Below, one piece after another: positions 53,502-62,364 of a stretch of DNA of 64,000 nucleotides. A model generated the notes under the pieces. It was given only the letters and a program-made list of their open reading frames with translations, was not told where the DNA came from and ran no database searches. This stretch comes from Thermodesulfomicrobium sp. WS (lineage in GTDB: Bacteria > Desulfobacterota > Desulfovibrionia > Desulfovibrionales > Desulfomicrobiaceae): the NCBI RefSeq assembly GCF_027925145.1, contig NZ_AP027130.1, forward strand, positions 2,062,537 to 2,126,536, read 5' to 3'. The translations under genes and the position numbers were made by a program. The first letter of the stretch is position 1. Each line of letters opens with the position of its first letter.

Positions 53502-54637
53502 AAAAATCATATATCATTGCGGGAATCGGGTTGATCGTCCTGCTGGGGGTGTTCGTTGTCGGGGTGGGGAGAAATTGGCTGAACCGGCAGGTTCAAGGTA
53601 CCGTGGGGAATCAGACTTCAGGGGTCGATGTCGGCAAGAAGCCGCCACAACCCGCCCAGCAGCCTCCCGCGGTGACCATTGAGGTGGTGAAGGCTGGCGT
53701 CTTTCGGCAGTACATCGCCTTGAGCGGAACCGTGGAGGCTTCGACCGTGGCCGTTTTGGCCTCTCCTGCGGAAGGACCAGTGCTCCATTGCGCGGTGCGC
53801 GAAGGCGACCGTGTACGCGCGGGCCAAGCCGTCGTACGCATCGGACGGCAGGATTCGGCCCTGGCGTCGCGCTCTTCGGCCGCAGAGGAACTCCGTCGAC
53901 AGCAGGAGGAATACCGTCGCATCGTCACCCTGGTCGAAGCCAAGGCCCTGCCCGCCGATCAGCTCGATCTGGCCAAGTCCTCCCTGGAACGCGCCAAGGC
54001 AGCCATGATCCAGGCCAATCAGGCGGCTGGGGATTATGTCGTCACCGCCCCGTGGGATGGCATCGTTTCCCAGGTCCGGGTTTCGGACGGCAATTTCGTG
54101 GCCCCGCGCGCGCCTTTGGTCGACATCTACGATCCGGCCAGTCTAGTACTCCGCTTCAGCGTCGCCGAGGATCAGGCGTTTACTCTCAAAACTGGAAGTA
54201 AAGTCCTGGCGTCCTTCGACGGTCTGGGCGGCAAGGAATATGAACTGGAGATCGTCCGGGCCTTTCCCGGGCTTGACAAGAAGTTACGCACAAGGACCTT
54301 CGAGGCGGGTTTGCCCAAAGAAGACTTCATTCCCGGGATGTTCGCCCGGATCCGAGCGGTCCTCAAGGAAGATCCGTCTGCGTTGACCGTGCCGGTCGAT
54401 GCCGTGCAGACGCAGGGGGGGAAACGCAGCGTCTTTGTGGTTCGGGATGGTCTTGCCACACGGCGCACGATCGAAGTGGGGTTCGAGCAAGACGGCCGCA
54501 TCGCGGTGCGTTCCGGTCTCGATGCCGGTGATCAGGTCGTGGTGGGCGGCATAGAGCGCGTCAAAGATGGAGTGCCAGTGCGTTTGAAGGGCGCTGAAGG
54601 ACTCAATAAAAACGCAACGGGCGAGGCCAGGTCATGA
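53498..54637 (+). CDS. RND efflux periplasmic adaptor (membrane fusion protein)
   Basis: The 379-residue protein begins with GTG (53498) and an N-terminal membrane anchor (IIAGIGLIVLLGVFVVG), followed by lipoyl/barrel-sandwich halves (ASPAEGPVLHCAVREGDRVRAGQ and APWDGIVSQVRVSDGNFVAPRAPLVDI) around a short coiled hairpin. It bridges the RND pump and TolC. It overlaps tolC and the RND gene by four bases on each side. Confidence 0.92.
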   Translation: MKKSYIIAGIGLIVLLGVFVVGVGRNWLNRQVQGTVGNQTSGVDVGKKPPQPAQQPPAVTIEVVKAGVFRQYIALSGTVEASTVAVLASPAEGPVLHCAVREGDRVRAGQAVVRIGRQDSALASRSSAAEELRRQQEEYRRIVTLVEAKALPADQLDLAKSSLERAKAAMIQANQAAGDYVVTAPWDGIVSQVRVSDGNFVAPRAPLVDIYDPASLVLRFSVAEDQAFTLKTGSKVLASFDGLGGKEYELEIVRAFPGLDKKLRTRTFEAGLPKEDFIPGMFARIRAVLKEDPSALTVPVDAVQTQGGKRSVFVVRDGLATRRTIEVGFEQDGRIAVRSGLDAGDQVVVGGIERVKDGVPVRLKGAEGLNKNATGEARS

Positions 54638-57600
54638 TCAAGACCGCCATATCGCGCCGGGTGTCCACGGCGATCCTGGCATTGGGGCTGGCTATCTTCG
54701 GGGCCTTGAACCTGAACATGCTGCCCGTGGATTTTCTGCCGTCGGTCAAATATCCACTCATCAAACTGTCCATTGTCTGGCCCGGAGCGACCCCCGAAGA
54801 CATCGACCGTAACCTCGCCGATCCTATCGAACGCCAGCTCTCATCCGTCGACGGGCTGGACTTCCTGTCTTCCAGTTCCATGGAAGGCCTGTATCAGCTC
54901 GACGTCAACTATCGCTACGGCGTCGACATCGACGTCGCCTATCAAGATACGCTGGCCGCCTTTGCGCGGTCGTCCAAGGATCTTCCTCCGGATATCGAAG
55001 CCCCGGTCATCATCAAGGCCGATCCTTCGCAACTGCCCATCGTGCAGGCGGTCTTCGCGTCCGAAAGCATGAGCCTGACGGAGCTGCGGACCTGGATCGA
55101 CTCCTGGCTGACCCAGCGCCTGCTGGCCGCCGGAGGCGTGGCGGCCGTGGATGTGGCGGGGGGGCTCAAGCGTGAAATCCGCATCCTTGTGGACACCGAC
55201 AAGCTGGAGCGTCACGGACTGAGCCTGGACGTGGTCGAACGCCGCCTGAAGGAGGAGAATCTGCAGCGTGTCGGCGGCAGGGTCACGGGCGGACAGCGCG
55301 AGACCATCGTGCGCACCATGGGGGAATTCACGGGGATGGAGGCCATCCGCGACCTGGTCCTGGTCCGGGGCGAGGGGGAGGCGAGAGTCCGCTTGCGTGA
55401 CGTGGCCCAAGTCGAAGATTCTCACGAAGAGGTGCGGCTGATCACCCGGCTGAACGGCAAACCGGCAGTGAAAGTCAACATTATCAAGCAGGCCGACGCC
55501 AACACCGTGCAGACGGTTCGAAATGTCGAACGTCGGCTGGCCGAGTTGGCCCCATCGTTTCCAGCGGATATCAGATACACGCTGGTCGAGAACCAGGCCG
55601 ACTACATCAACGACTCGATCAAGGGCGTGCGCAACACGGCCCTGGAGGCGCTGGCACTCGTCGTACTCGTGCTGTTTCTGTTCTTGGGCAATCCTCGACA
55701 GGTGCTCATCATCGCCATCGCTTTGCCGTTTGCCTTGCTGGTCAACTTCTTCCTGATGCGTCTGGCCGGCTTTTCCTTGAACATTTTCTCCCTCGGGGGA
55801 CTGGTTGTCGCCATCGGCGTCCTGCCCGACGCCTCCATCATCGTGGTCGAGAACATCACCCGGCTGCGTGGATTGCTCAAAGAGGGCACATCCTGTTCCA
55901 TTGCCGAGACGGCCACCCGGGAGGTCGGCGGCGCGATCCTCGCGGCGACGATCACGTTCATCGCCCTGTTTTCCCCGTTCCTTTTGGTGCCAGGGTTGAT
56001 CACACTGCTTTTCAGAGAGCTCGTTCTGGTCGTGCTCGGCCTTATGGTCATTGCGGGCGTGGGCGCCATCACCCTTACACCCATGCTCGGGGGCTTGATC
56101 CTGCGCGGCGGGCACAATGAGAATTCCTGGAGCGAGAGGATGAACAGGGGGCTGCAGGCCGGTTACGGCTGGCTGCTGCGTCATGCTTTGAGGTTCAGGA
56201 TTGTGACCGTGGGTGTCTTTATCGGGTTGGCAGTTATCGGCGTGTTCCTTTTCCAGAAAGCGGGTGCGGAATTTTTCCCGGCCGTGGACGATGGTCGGAT
56301 CGTCGTCAAGGTGCGCATGCCTGCAGGCGCGGCCCTGGGGCGCATGGACGAGATCAACAAGCAGGTCGAGGCGCTGGTGCTCGGGGATGAGCGCGTGCGC
56401 AGCGTGTTCACGCTCACAGGCGGAGCGGTGCGCGGATTGTATACGAACAAGATCGGCAACGAAGGCGAAGTCGATATTGAGCTCGTCCCGCCCTCAAAGC
56501 GCGATCTGACCACCACGGAATTCATCAAGGAGCTGCGCCCCAAAGTCGCCAAGCTGCACGCTCCGGGAGCCACCCTGGCGGTCAATCAGGCCAAGATGCG
56601 CGGCATTCGTTCCCTTGGGCAGGCTGACATCGAGGTCGAGATCAATGGCTCGGATATCGACAGCCTCTTCACCTTGGCCAATGACGTGGCTGGGCGACTC
56701 AAGCAGCGGCCGGAACTGATCAATGTGTACATCTCCCTGGATTCTTCCAAACCCGAATGGCAGGTGGATATCGATCGCACCAAGGCGGCTGAATACGGGC
56801 TCAGCGTCGCCGCCATCGCTTCATCGCTGCACGGCTATATCGGGGGTGATGTTCCCACCCGCTACCGCGAGGCCAGCGATCTGTATGACATCCGCGTCAT
56901 CGTGCCGGAACAGCGTCTGCGCTCGCGCAGTGACGTGGAAAATCTCATCATCACGACTCCATCGGGCGGTTATGTGCGATTGCGGGACGTGGCGCAGGTA
57001 CATCCGGCCACGGGGCCCGTCGAAATCATCCGCAAGAATCAGGTCAAGCAGGTCATCGTTCGTTGCGATCCTGCGGGAACGGATCTGAACACGGGCAAGG
57101 CTGCGGTCACATCCGTTCTCTCCGAAATCGCCTGGCCCACTGGCTATGGGTACTCTCTCGGCGGCAAGGCCCTGCAGATGGCCGAGATGCAGGGTGTAGT
57201 CAAAAGCATCCTTGGCTACGCCCTGTTCTTTTCCTTCATCGTGCTTGCCGTGCAATTCAACAACATGCGCTTGCCACTGGTCATCCTGTTCGCTGCCCCC
57301 TTTTGTCTCACAGGGCTTGGCTACGGACTTTGGCTGGGAGGGCAGCCTTTCGGCGCCACGGTCATCATCGCGGCCATGATCGTGCTGGCGGCCAACGTCA
57401 TCGACGGCGTGCTTTTGATCGAAACGGCGGAACATCAGCGCAAGGACGGCGTTCCGCTTATGGAGGCGACCCTTCATGCGGGCTTGAGCCGTTTGCGGCC
57501 TCGGCTCATGACGGTATTGCCGGCCGTTCTCGGGTTCACCCCCCTGGCGTTCGCCCTTGAAGAAGGCGGTGAATTGCTGCGCCCCATGGCCGCGGCGGCC

Positions 57601-57717
57601 ATCGGAGGATTGCTGCTCAATGTTTTTGTGGCCCTTTTTCTTGTGCCCGTGCTGTACACGTTCCTCGCTTCCCGCCAATCCTCATCCGTGCCTGAAGCCG
57701 ACGATAGTGTCCGGTAA
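54634..57717 (+). CDS. RND-family efflux pump, inner membrane transporter
   Basis: The 1027-residue protein is an AcrB-like pump with an N-terminal anchor (AILALGLAIFGALNLNMLPVDFLPSVKYP), two large periplasmic loops and twelve membrane segments. I did not find the classic DD pair of AcrB TM4; here the region reads GGLVVAIGVLPDASIIVVENITRL with Asp in VLPDAS. The second half has GGKALQMAEMQGVVKSI and MIVLAANVIDGVLLIE. Substrate is unknown; metal efflux is suggested by the ArsR regulator. The segment is lower in GC than the core genes. Confidence 0.93.
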   Translation: MIKTAISRRVSTAILALGLAIFGALNLNMLPVDFLPSVKYPLIKLSIVWPGATPEDIDRNLADPIERQLSSVDGLDFLSSSSMEGLYQLDVNYRYGVDIDVAYQDTLAAFARSSKDLPPDIEAPVIIKADPSQLPIVQAVFASESMSLTELRTWIDSWLTQRLLAAGGVAAVDVAGGLKREIRILVDTDKLERHGLSLDVVERRLKEENLQRVGGRVTGGQRETIVRTMGEFTGMEAIRDLVLVRGEGEARVRLRDVAQVEDSHEEVRLITRLNGKPAVKVNIIKQADANTVQTVRNVERRLAELAPSFPADIRYTLVENQADYINDSIKGVRNTALEALALVVLVLFLFLGNPRQVLIIAIALPFALLVNFFLMRLAGFSLNIFSLGGLVVAIGVLPDASIIVVENITRLRGLLKEGTSCSIAETATREVGGAILAATITFIALFSPFLLVPGLITLLFRELVLVVLGLMVIAGVGAITLTPMLGGLILRGGHNENSWSERMNRGLQAGYGWLLRHALRFRIVTVGVFIGLAVIGVFLFQKAGAEFFPAVDDGRIVVKVRMPAGAALGRMDEINKQVEALVLGDERVRSVFTLTGGAVRGLYTNKIGNEGEVDIELVPPSKRDLTTTEFIKELRPKVAKLHAPGATLAVNQAKMRGIRSLGQADIEVEINGSDIDSLFTLANDVAGRLKQRPELINVYISLDSSKPEWQVDIDRTKAAEYGLSVAAIASSLHGYIGGDVPTRYREASDLYDIRVIVPEQRLRSRSDVENLIITTPSGGYVRLRDVAQVHPATGPVEIIRKNQVKQVIVRCDPAGTDLNTGKAAVTSVLSEIAWPTGYGYSLGGKALQMAEMQGVVKSILGYALFFSFIVLAVQFNNMRLPLVILFAAPFCLTGLGYGLWLGGQPFGATVIIAAMIVLAANVIDGVLLIETAEHQRKDGVPLMEATLHAGLSRLRPRLMTVLPAVLGFTPLAFALEEGGELLRPMAAAAIGGLLLNVFVALFLVPVLYTFLASRQSSSVPEADDSVR

Positions 57718-57719
57718 CA
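57708..57719. repeat. Right copy of the 12-bp direct repeat
   Basis: TGTCCGGTAACA covers the last codons and the TAA stop of the RND gene. It matches the left copy at 51620-51631. Confidence 0.7.
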
Positions 57720-57734
57720 GGAGGTCGAAGCGGC

Positions 57735-57763
57735 CTTGCTTTTCCCCAACGAGTACCTATACT
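57735..57763 (+). promoter_or_regulatory. Promoter of ssrA
   Basis: CTTGCT (57735-57740) and TATACT (57758-57763) are 17 bases apart and place the start close to 57775, the first base of the tmRNA. Confidence 0.7.
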
Positions 57764-57774
57764 GCAAAGCACAC

Positions 57775-58161
57775 GGGGCCGCCCTGGTTTCGACGGGGAT
57801 AATGCGGCCAAGGTTGCAGGTCGAGGGGCTGGGAGGTCCTCGAAAAAACCCAGCACAATCACAAGTGCCGAAGACAACTTCGAGTACGCTCTCGCTGCCT
57901 AATTAGGCATGCAAGAGTTTGGCGGCAGAGACCGCCACATCCGTGCGGCCAAGGCCCCATACGCCGCATCCGGGTGTCACCCCCATGGGGCTGGCAACGG
58001 TCCGTAGCCAGAGCGGACCGGCGCGAGACTCCTTCTGGCTGGCCGGTCGGACGCCCGTCCTGGGGCTCCCCGATCGGCAAGAATGCAAACCAGGACTAAA
58101 CCTGTAGACGCTTTGCGCCAAGTGTTCTCGGACGCGGGTTCGATTCCCGCCGGCTCCACCA
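57775..58161 (+). ncRNA. ssrA: tmRNA
   Basis: The 387-base gene starts GGGGCCGCCCTGGTTTCGAC and ends with a tRNA-like GGTTCGATTCCCGCCGGCTCC arm and an encoded CCA; the ends pair as a tRNA-Ala-like acceptor stem. The tag frame at 57867-57902 reads AEDNFEYALAA followed by TAA. It rescues stalled ribosomes with SmpB. A terminator follows. Confidence 0.97.
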
Positions 58162-58174
58162 TTTAGAAAAGACA

Positions 58175-58224
58175 AACCCGTCTCTCTGGGGTCATTCCCC
58201 GGGGTGACGGGTTTTCTTTTCTCC
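58175..58224 (+). terminator. Terminator of ssrA
   Basis: AACCCGTC (58175-58182) pairs with GACGGGTT (58206-58213); inner bases GGGG/CCCC extend the stem. It is followed by TTCTTTTCTCC. Confidence 0.88.
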
Positions 58225-58421
58225 TTGTTTCTCAAGGGGTTGCACCCGTTGCACGTCTTTCCCAAGCACCTCTCCGTGGGGAGCCTCCCGAAGAAATCTG
58301 GACACCTCATTGGTTGCGGAATGAGTGCGACCGGAGGTGGCTGACACATTCCGGGTGGGGCAACATGCGAGAACAGAAGGACATCCTCTGAAGCAGAGGA
58401 AACCGTTCCCCTTTTGGGTCG

Positions 58422-59648
58422 CTATGCCCCCCGAAGGAAGACCGCATGCTCATAGGGAAAAGGTTCCAATGCCCGGGGGAGCAGGCCGTTGGCCCAGGCC
58501 AGAAAGAACCCATAATTGAGCGTGTGCACGCCCAAGCGCTGCATGGTGTGCAGCCGGTGCATGATCTTCAGGCGGCTCGCCATGCACCCCGCGCAATTGA
58601 TCACCATGAAAAACTCCTTGAGTTCCTCGTCGGGCGGCAGCTCCCGAGCGAAGGAAAAGTGCGCGTCCTGCTGCACCAACTGCTTGAAGAGCCGGGGGAT
58701 CTTCACCGTGCCGATGTCATCGGCCTGCCGATGATGGCTGCATGACTCCAGCACCAGAATCCGCGCCCCCGGCGGCACCTGCCCAAGGGCCCGCACGCCC
58801 CGCACGTAGGCCGCCAGATCCCCCTTCTTCCGCCCGAAGAGAATCGAAAAGCTTGTGAGCGGCTGATCCGCATCAACGTCCGCCGCCACCTTGCTGAACA
58901 CCTGGCTGTCGCAGATCACGAGCTTCGGCCGCCTCGGGAGGGCTCGATAAAATTCGTAAAGCTCCCGCTCCTTCACCATCAGCACCCCGCAATCCCGGTC
59001 CAGCAAATCACGGATCGTCTCGACCTGCGGCAGAATCAGCCGGCCTTTGGGCGCCGCGAGATCAATGGGGATCACCAACAGCACCAGATCCCCCTCCTGC
59101 ACCAACCCCTCCACTGGTGTCATCTCAGGGTCGATCCCCTCAGCCATCCGGATGAGCAGCTTGCGCAGCTCCGTCACCCCACGCCCCGAGAGATTGTCCA
59201 CCGCCGCATGGGGCAGATCCCGCAACGCCTCGACCTTCGACGCGTCCGTCGGCCGATCGGCGAAGGTGAGCGCCGCCACCACGGGCCGTCCCGAGCCTCG
59301 AATCGCCTCCAGCAACGCCTTCTCGGAAAGCGACAGGGGACGATCCCCCGGCGTCACCAAGAGCACCAGATGTGCTTCGCGCAAGAGTTCCTCGGTGCGG
59401 CGGCGACGGTGTGCGCCGATCGCGCCATCGGGCTCGTCGTCGTCGAGCCCCGCCGTGTCCGAGAAGGCTACAGGGCCCAGCGGCCCCAGCTCGAAGCTCT
59501 TGGTCACCGGATCCGTGGTCGTGCCCGGCCGGTCGGTGACGATGGAAATTTCCTTGCCGAAGAGGTTGTTCATCAGCGACGACTTGCCGCTGTTTCGGTC
59601 TCCGGCCAGCACGATGCGCACCTGTTCCGCCAACGGCGTATTGATCAT
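58422..59648 (-). CDS. hydF: [FeFe] hydrogenase maturation GTPase HydF
   Basis: The 408-residue scaffold assembles the diiron subsite and delivers it to HydA. It has a GTPase domain with GDRNSGKSS (residues 16-24), DRPGTTTDPV and DTAGLDD, a dimerisation region, and a C-terminal cluster-binding part with CSHH near residue 305 and NCAGC near residue 353, matching the HydF CxH...CxxC pattern. The ATG at 59648 overlaps the lyase stop by four bases; a start 15 codons upstream is a shadow. It is the last gene of the hyd operon. Confidence 0.95.
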   Translation of the reverse strand: MINTPLAEQVRIVLAGDRNSGKSSLMNNLFGKEISIVTDRPGTTTDPVTKSFELGPLGPVAFSDTAGLDDDEPDGAIGAHRRRRTEELLREAHLVLLVTPGDRPLSLSEKALLEAIRGSGRPVVAALTFADRPTDASKVEALRDLPHAAVDNLSGRGVTELRKLLIRMAEGIDPEMTPVEGLVQEGDLVLLVIPIDLAAPKGRLILPQVETIRDLLDRDCGVLMVKERELYEFYRALPRRPKLVICDSQVFSKVAADVDADQPLTSFSILFGRKKGDLAAYVRGVRALGQVPPGARILVLESCSHHRQADDIGTVKIPRLFKQLVQQDAHFSFARELPPDEELKEFFMVINCAGCMASRLKIMHRLHTMQRLGVHTLNYGFFLAWANGLLPRALEPFPYEHAVFLRGA

Positions 59649-60964
59649 GCGTTGCCTCCGTTCATGCCCGCCAGATGTCCGGGCGAAAGCCACGAGCGCA
59701 CCTCGTCGAGGGGCGTGCCCGTCTCCCGCGCCACCAGGGCCGCCAATTCCTCCAGCGACGCAGGAGGCGACGGCGCCTTCTCGTAGAGCGCCTTGACCCG
59801 GTGATAGCCCAGCTTGGGGGTGAGAGCGTTCATCATGGCGAGCGATCCTGCCAGATTACGCTCCATGCGCGCCGCGTTCACCCGCAGACCGTCCAGAAAG
59901 CGCGTGCGGAAGGCCGCTATGGCCCACTGGAGCGCCTCGCCTGCCGAGAGCAACGCGGCGTAGGTGTGCGGGAGAAAAGGGTTCAACTGCAACTGTCCCG
60001 CGGCCGCGTACTGTCCCACCTTCCAGGCCTCGCCCTGTACGTGCACGGCCAGCCCTCGGACATGCTCCAGTATCACCGGGTTGGTCTTCGCCGCCATGAT
60101 CGACGACCCCGCCTGCAGGCGCGGATGCTCCATTTCCCCCACCATCGACGAGGTGTAGAGCAGCAGATCACCGCACATCTTGAACAGGTTTACCGCGCAC
60201 AGGGCGAACCCGTTCGCCAGTTCCGCCCAGGCGTCGAGGTTCGAGATCTCGTCGGGGAGATTCTGGCTCCGGCAAAGGGGAAGCCCTGTAATGCTTCGCA
60301 ATGCCCGTTCCGCCGCGTAGATGTAACTCCGAGGCGCGGAAAAACAGGTGCCGATGGCCGTGCCGCCCAGAGGAATGGTGCGGATGCGCTCCTTGAGCTT
60401 GTTCAGCCGCCAGCGGTCGCGCTCCGTCGCCCCCGCCCAGGCCCCGAAAACCTGCCCCAACGTCATGGGCAGCGCGGACTGCATCTCCGTGCGCCCTTCC
60501 ATCAACAGGTTCTCGAATTGCCGCTCCCGGGCCACCAGCGCCTCCTGCAGCTCGATGACCTCGCGTTCCACCTCCGTGAGCAGACGATAGAGGGAGATGG
60601 TGACCGCAGTGGGCACCACGTCGTTGGTTGACTGGTAGCGGTTGATATCTTCAATGGGATCGAGCCCCCCCGCCAGCGACGCCAACACCTCGTTCATGTT
60701 CATGTTGAGGCTTGTGCCCGCTCCCCCCTGCATGAGGGGCAGGGGGAAGCGTTCCGGGTGTTTCCCCACCGCCACCTCGAGGCAAGCCGCTTCCAACGCG
60801 GCGAAGACCTCGTCAGGCCAGCGCCGTTCCGTCTCCTGCACCGCCCGCAGACAGGCCAGCTTCACCTCCGCCAATGCCCGCACCAAGGGAGCCGGAGTCG
60901 AGCCCTCTCCGAAGTTTCGCAGCGCAGCGGCGGTTTCCGGGCCCCAAAAGGCTTCAGCATGCAC
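59645..60964 (-). CDS. Aspartase/fumarase-superfamily lyase in the hyd operon
   Basis: The 439-residue protein matches aspartate ammonia-lyases: MNMNEVLAS, STNDVVPTAV and EMEHPRLQAGSSIMAAKTNPV. The superfamily signature is normally GSSIMPxKxNP; here Pro is replaced by Ala (MAAK), so activity should be checked. It likely releases ammonia from aspartate. It lies between hydE and hydF, starting with GTG at 60964 and overlapping hydE by 11 bases and hydF by four. Supply of ammonium for the amine bridge of the hydrogenase cluster is an attractive but unproven role. Confidence 0.9.
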   Translation of the reverse strand: MHAEAFWGPETAAALRNFGEGSTPAPLVRALAEVKLACLRAVQETERRWPDEVFAALEAACLEVAVGKHPERFPLPLMQGGAGTSLNMNMNEVLASLAGGLDPIEDINRYQSTNDVVPTAVTISLYRLLTEVEREVIELQEALVARERQFENLLMEGRTEMQSALPMTLGQVFGAWAGATERDRWRLNKLKERIRTIPLGGTAIGTCFSAPRSYIYAAERALRSITGLPLCRSQNLPDEISNLDAWAELANGFALCAVNLFKMCGDLLLYTSSMVGEMEHPRLQAGSSIMAAKTNPVILEHVRGLAVHVQGEAWKVGQYAAAGQLQLNPFLPHTYAALLSAGEALQWAIAAFRTRFLDGLRVNAARMERNLAGSLAMMNALTPKLGYHRVKALYEKAPSPPASLEELAALVARETGTPLDEVRSWLSPGHLAGMNGGNA

Positions 60965-62048
60965 GGCGCAACTCCACGCTTTTGGAGTCGCCGCGCTCGA
61001 AGGAAAGCACCTTCCCAACGGAGGCGACGCGTTGTCGTATGTCTTCCAGGCAGGCCTCGCTGCTTTCGTCGATGCAGATCTTGCCCGGGTAGATCCGATA
61101 GCGCTGCTTCGCCTCGATGGGCGATAGGTTCGGCATGAGCACATTGGCCCCCGAGGTCAGCATCTTCTCACGCCCCAGCGGGTCCACAGACCCCGCCGCC
61201 GTGGTGGCGGGTATGTTGGCGTAAGGGAGCAGCAGGCGCACGAGCGCTACCGCCTGAAGCGTGGGCTCCAGTGACGGAGCGGGGGCGTCGCGCAGGGGGG
61301 TGTCCGGATGGGGGATGAAAGGGCCCACACCCACCATGTCCAACTCCAACTCCCGACAGAGCAGGATATTGTTGTAGAACGTGGTCTCGCTCTCGCCAGG
61401 AAGCCCCGTCATGAAGCCCGATCCCACTTCGAAACCCAGTTCCTTGAGATCGAACAGGGCTTGCAGTCGCCGGGCATAGGGCACGCCGCCGCGCAAATGC
61501 GTGTGCAACGCCTCGTCGCTGGTCTCGAAGCGGAGCAGGTAGCGATCGGCCCCCGCATTTTTGAACGCCGCGTAGTGGCTTCGGGGGCGGATGCCGAGGC
61601 TCAAGGTCACCGCCGCCTCGCCGCCTGTGGCGTTTCTGACACCCTCCACCATGCGGCAATAGTCATCCGTGGAGAAGGCGGGATCTTCGCCTCCCTGCAG
61701 CACGAAGGTGCGGATACCCCGGGCATACCCCTCACGGGCCAGCGCAACGATCTCCTCAGGAAAGAGGCGGTAGCGGGCGATGCGCTGGTTGGAGCAGCGA
61801 ATGCCGCAGTACAGGCAGTCCATGGCGCAGTGATTCGAAATCTCCACCAATCCCCGCACGAAGACGCGATTTCCCCAAACCGCCTCGCACGCGGCATTGG
61901 CCTCAGCGCGCAAATCGTCCAGCGACCGGCATGCTGCATAGTCCCGCAAGTCGGCAGGCGTTAGGGGCCCACGGGTGTTCCCAAGAGACACCACCCTCCC
62001 TCTCGACGAAGATGCGGTGCTCCGCCATGGTACGCAACAGTCTCTCAT
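60954..62048 (-). CDS. hydE: [FeFe] hydrogenase maturase HydE, radical SAM
   Basis: The protein of about 364 residues has the radical-SAM motif CAMDCLYCGIRCSNQRIARYR, then FVLQGGEDPAF, GSGFMTGLPGE and VGVGPFIPHPDTPL, all HydE features. It helps build the diiron subsite. Near the C-terminus C-x7-C is present (CIDESSEAC) but the third cysteine of the optional second cluster is missing. The start is uncertain: ATG at 62048 follows GAGGAAAC; the first 20 residues look atypical and a GTG further inside is possible. Confidence 0.92.
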   Translation of the reverse strand: MRDCCVPWRSTASSSRGRVVSLGNTRGPLTPADLRDYAACRSLDDLRAEANAACEAVWGNRVFVRGLVEISNHCAMDCLYCGIRCSNQRIARYRLFPEEIVALAREGYARGIRTFVLQGGEDPAFSTDDYCRMVEGVRNATGGEAAVTLSLGIRPRSHYAAFKNAGADRYLLRFETSDEALHTHLRGGVPYARRLQALFDLKELGFEVGSGFMTGLPGESETTFYNNILLCRELELDMVGVGPFIPHPDTPLRDAPAPSLEPTLQAVALVRLLLPYANIPATTAAGSVDPLGREKMLTSGANVLMPNLSPIEAKQRYRIYPGKICIDESSEACLEDIRQRVASVGKVLSFERGDSKSVELRRAC

Positions 62049-62071
62049 CAGCCCGTTTCCTCAACAAGATA

Positions 62072-62141
62072 TTCGATGGCCGCCTTACCGCGCGCCTGCA
62101 CCGCATTTCGATGGGCGCCTTACCGCGCGCTTGCACCGCAT
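62072..62141. repeat. 35-bp tandem duplication between hydB and hydE
   Basis: Two adjacent 35-base units (62072-62106 and 62107-62141), each starting TTCGATGG and ending GCACCGCAT, differ at only two positions. They lie in the leader of the hydE operon between its proposed promoter and its start codon. Confidence 0.88.
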
Positions 62142-62165
62142 AAAGAAATGCAATTCTCAAGATTC

Positions 62166-62194
62166 ATTATGAAGCGAAAAAATGATCATTTCAA
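62166..62194 (-). promoter_or_regulatory. Candidate sigma-70 promoter for hydE-lyase-hydF
   Basis: On the minus strand TTGAAA (62194-62189) and CATAAT (62171-62166) are 17 bases apart. Transcripts would run through the tandem repeat before hydE at 62048. Confidence 0.6.
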
Positions 62195-62364
62195 GATGGT
62201 AGTCCGGATTTTCCTACCGCAATCAATGAATGCGATTCGTTGAACTGGTTGATATAGAGGATATCCGGCGCTGTTGTACACGGAGGTAAAAATCCCATCC
62301 CCCAACCCTCGAACGCAGAAAATTTCCTGATCTCAGGCCATGGGGAAGGAACGCACATCATCCG
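62195..62364. other. Gap between hydB and the hydE promoter
   Basis: Together with the repeat and promoter this forms a 316-base gap between hydE and hydB. I see no gene and no clear terminator for hydAB in it. Confidence 0.5.

Noticed and set aside
58100..58161. Separate tRNA at the end of the tmRNA
   Set aside because: The arm is the tRNA-like 3' domain of ssrA; there is no anticodon stem.
61903..62160. Alternative frame over the hydE start (85 codons)
   Set aside because: It would suggest a frameshift at the hydE N-terminus, but the hydE frame has its own ATG and the alternative contains the tandem repeat and has no HydE features.
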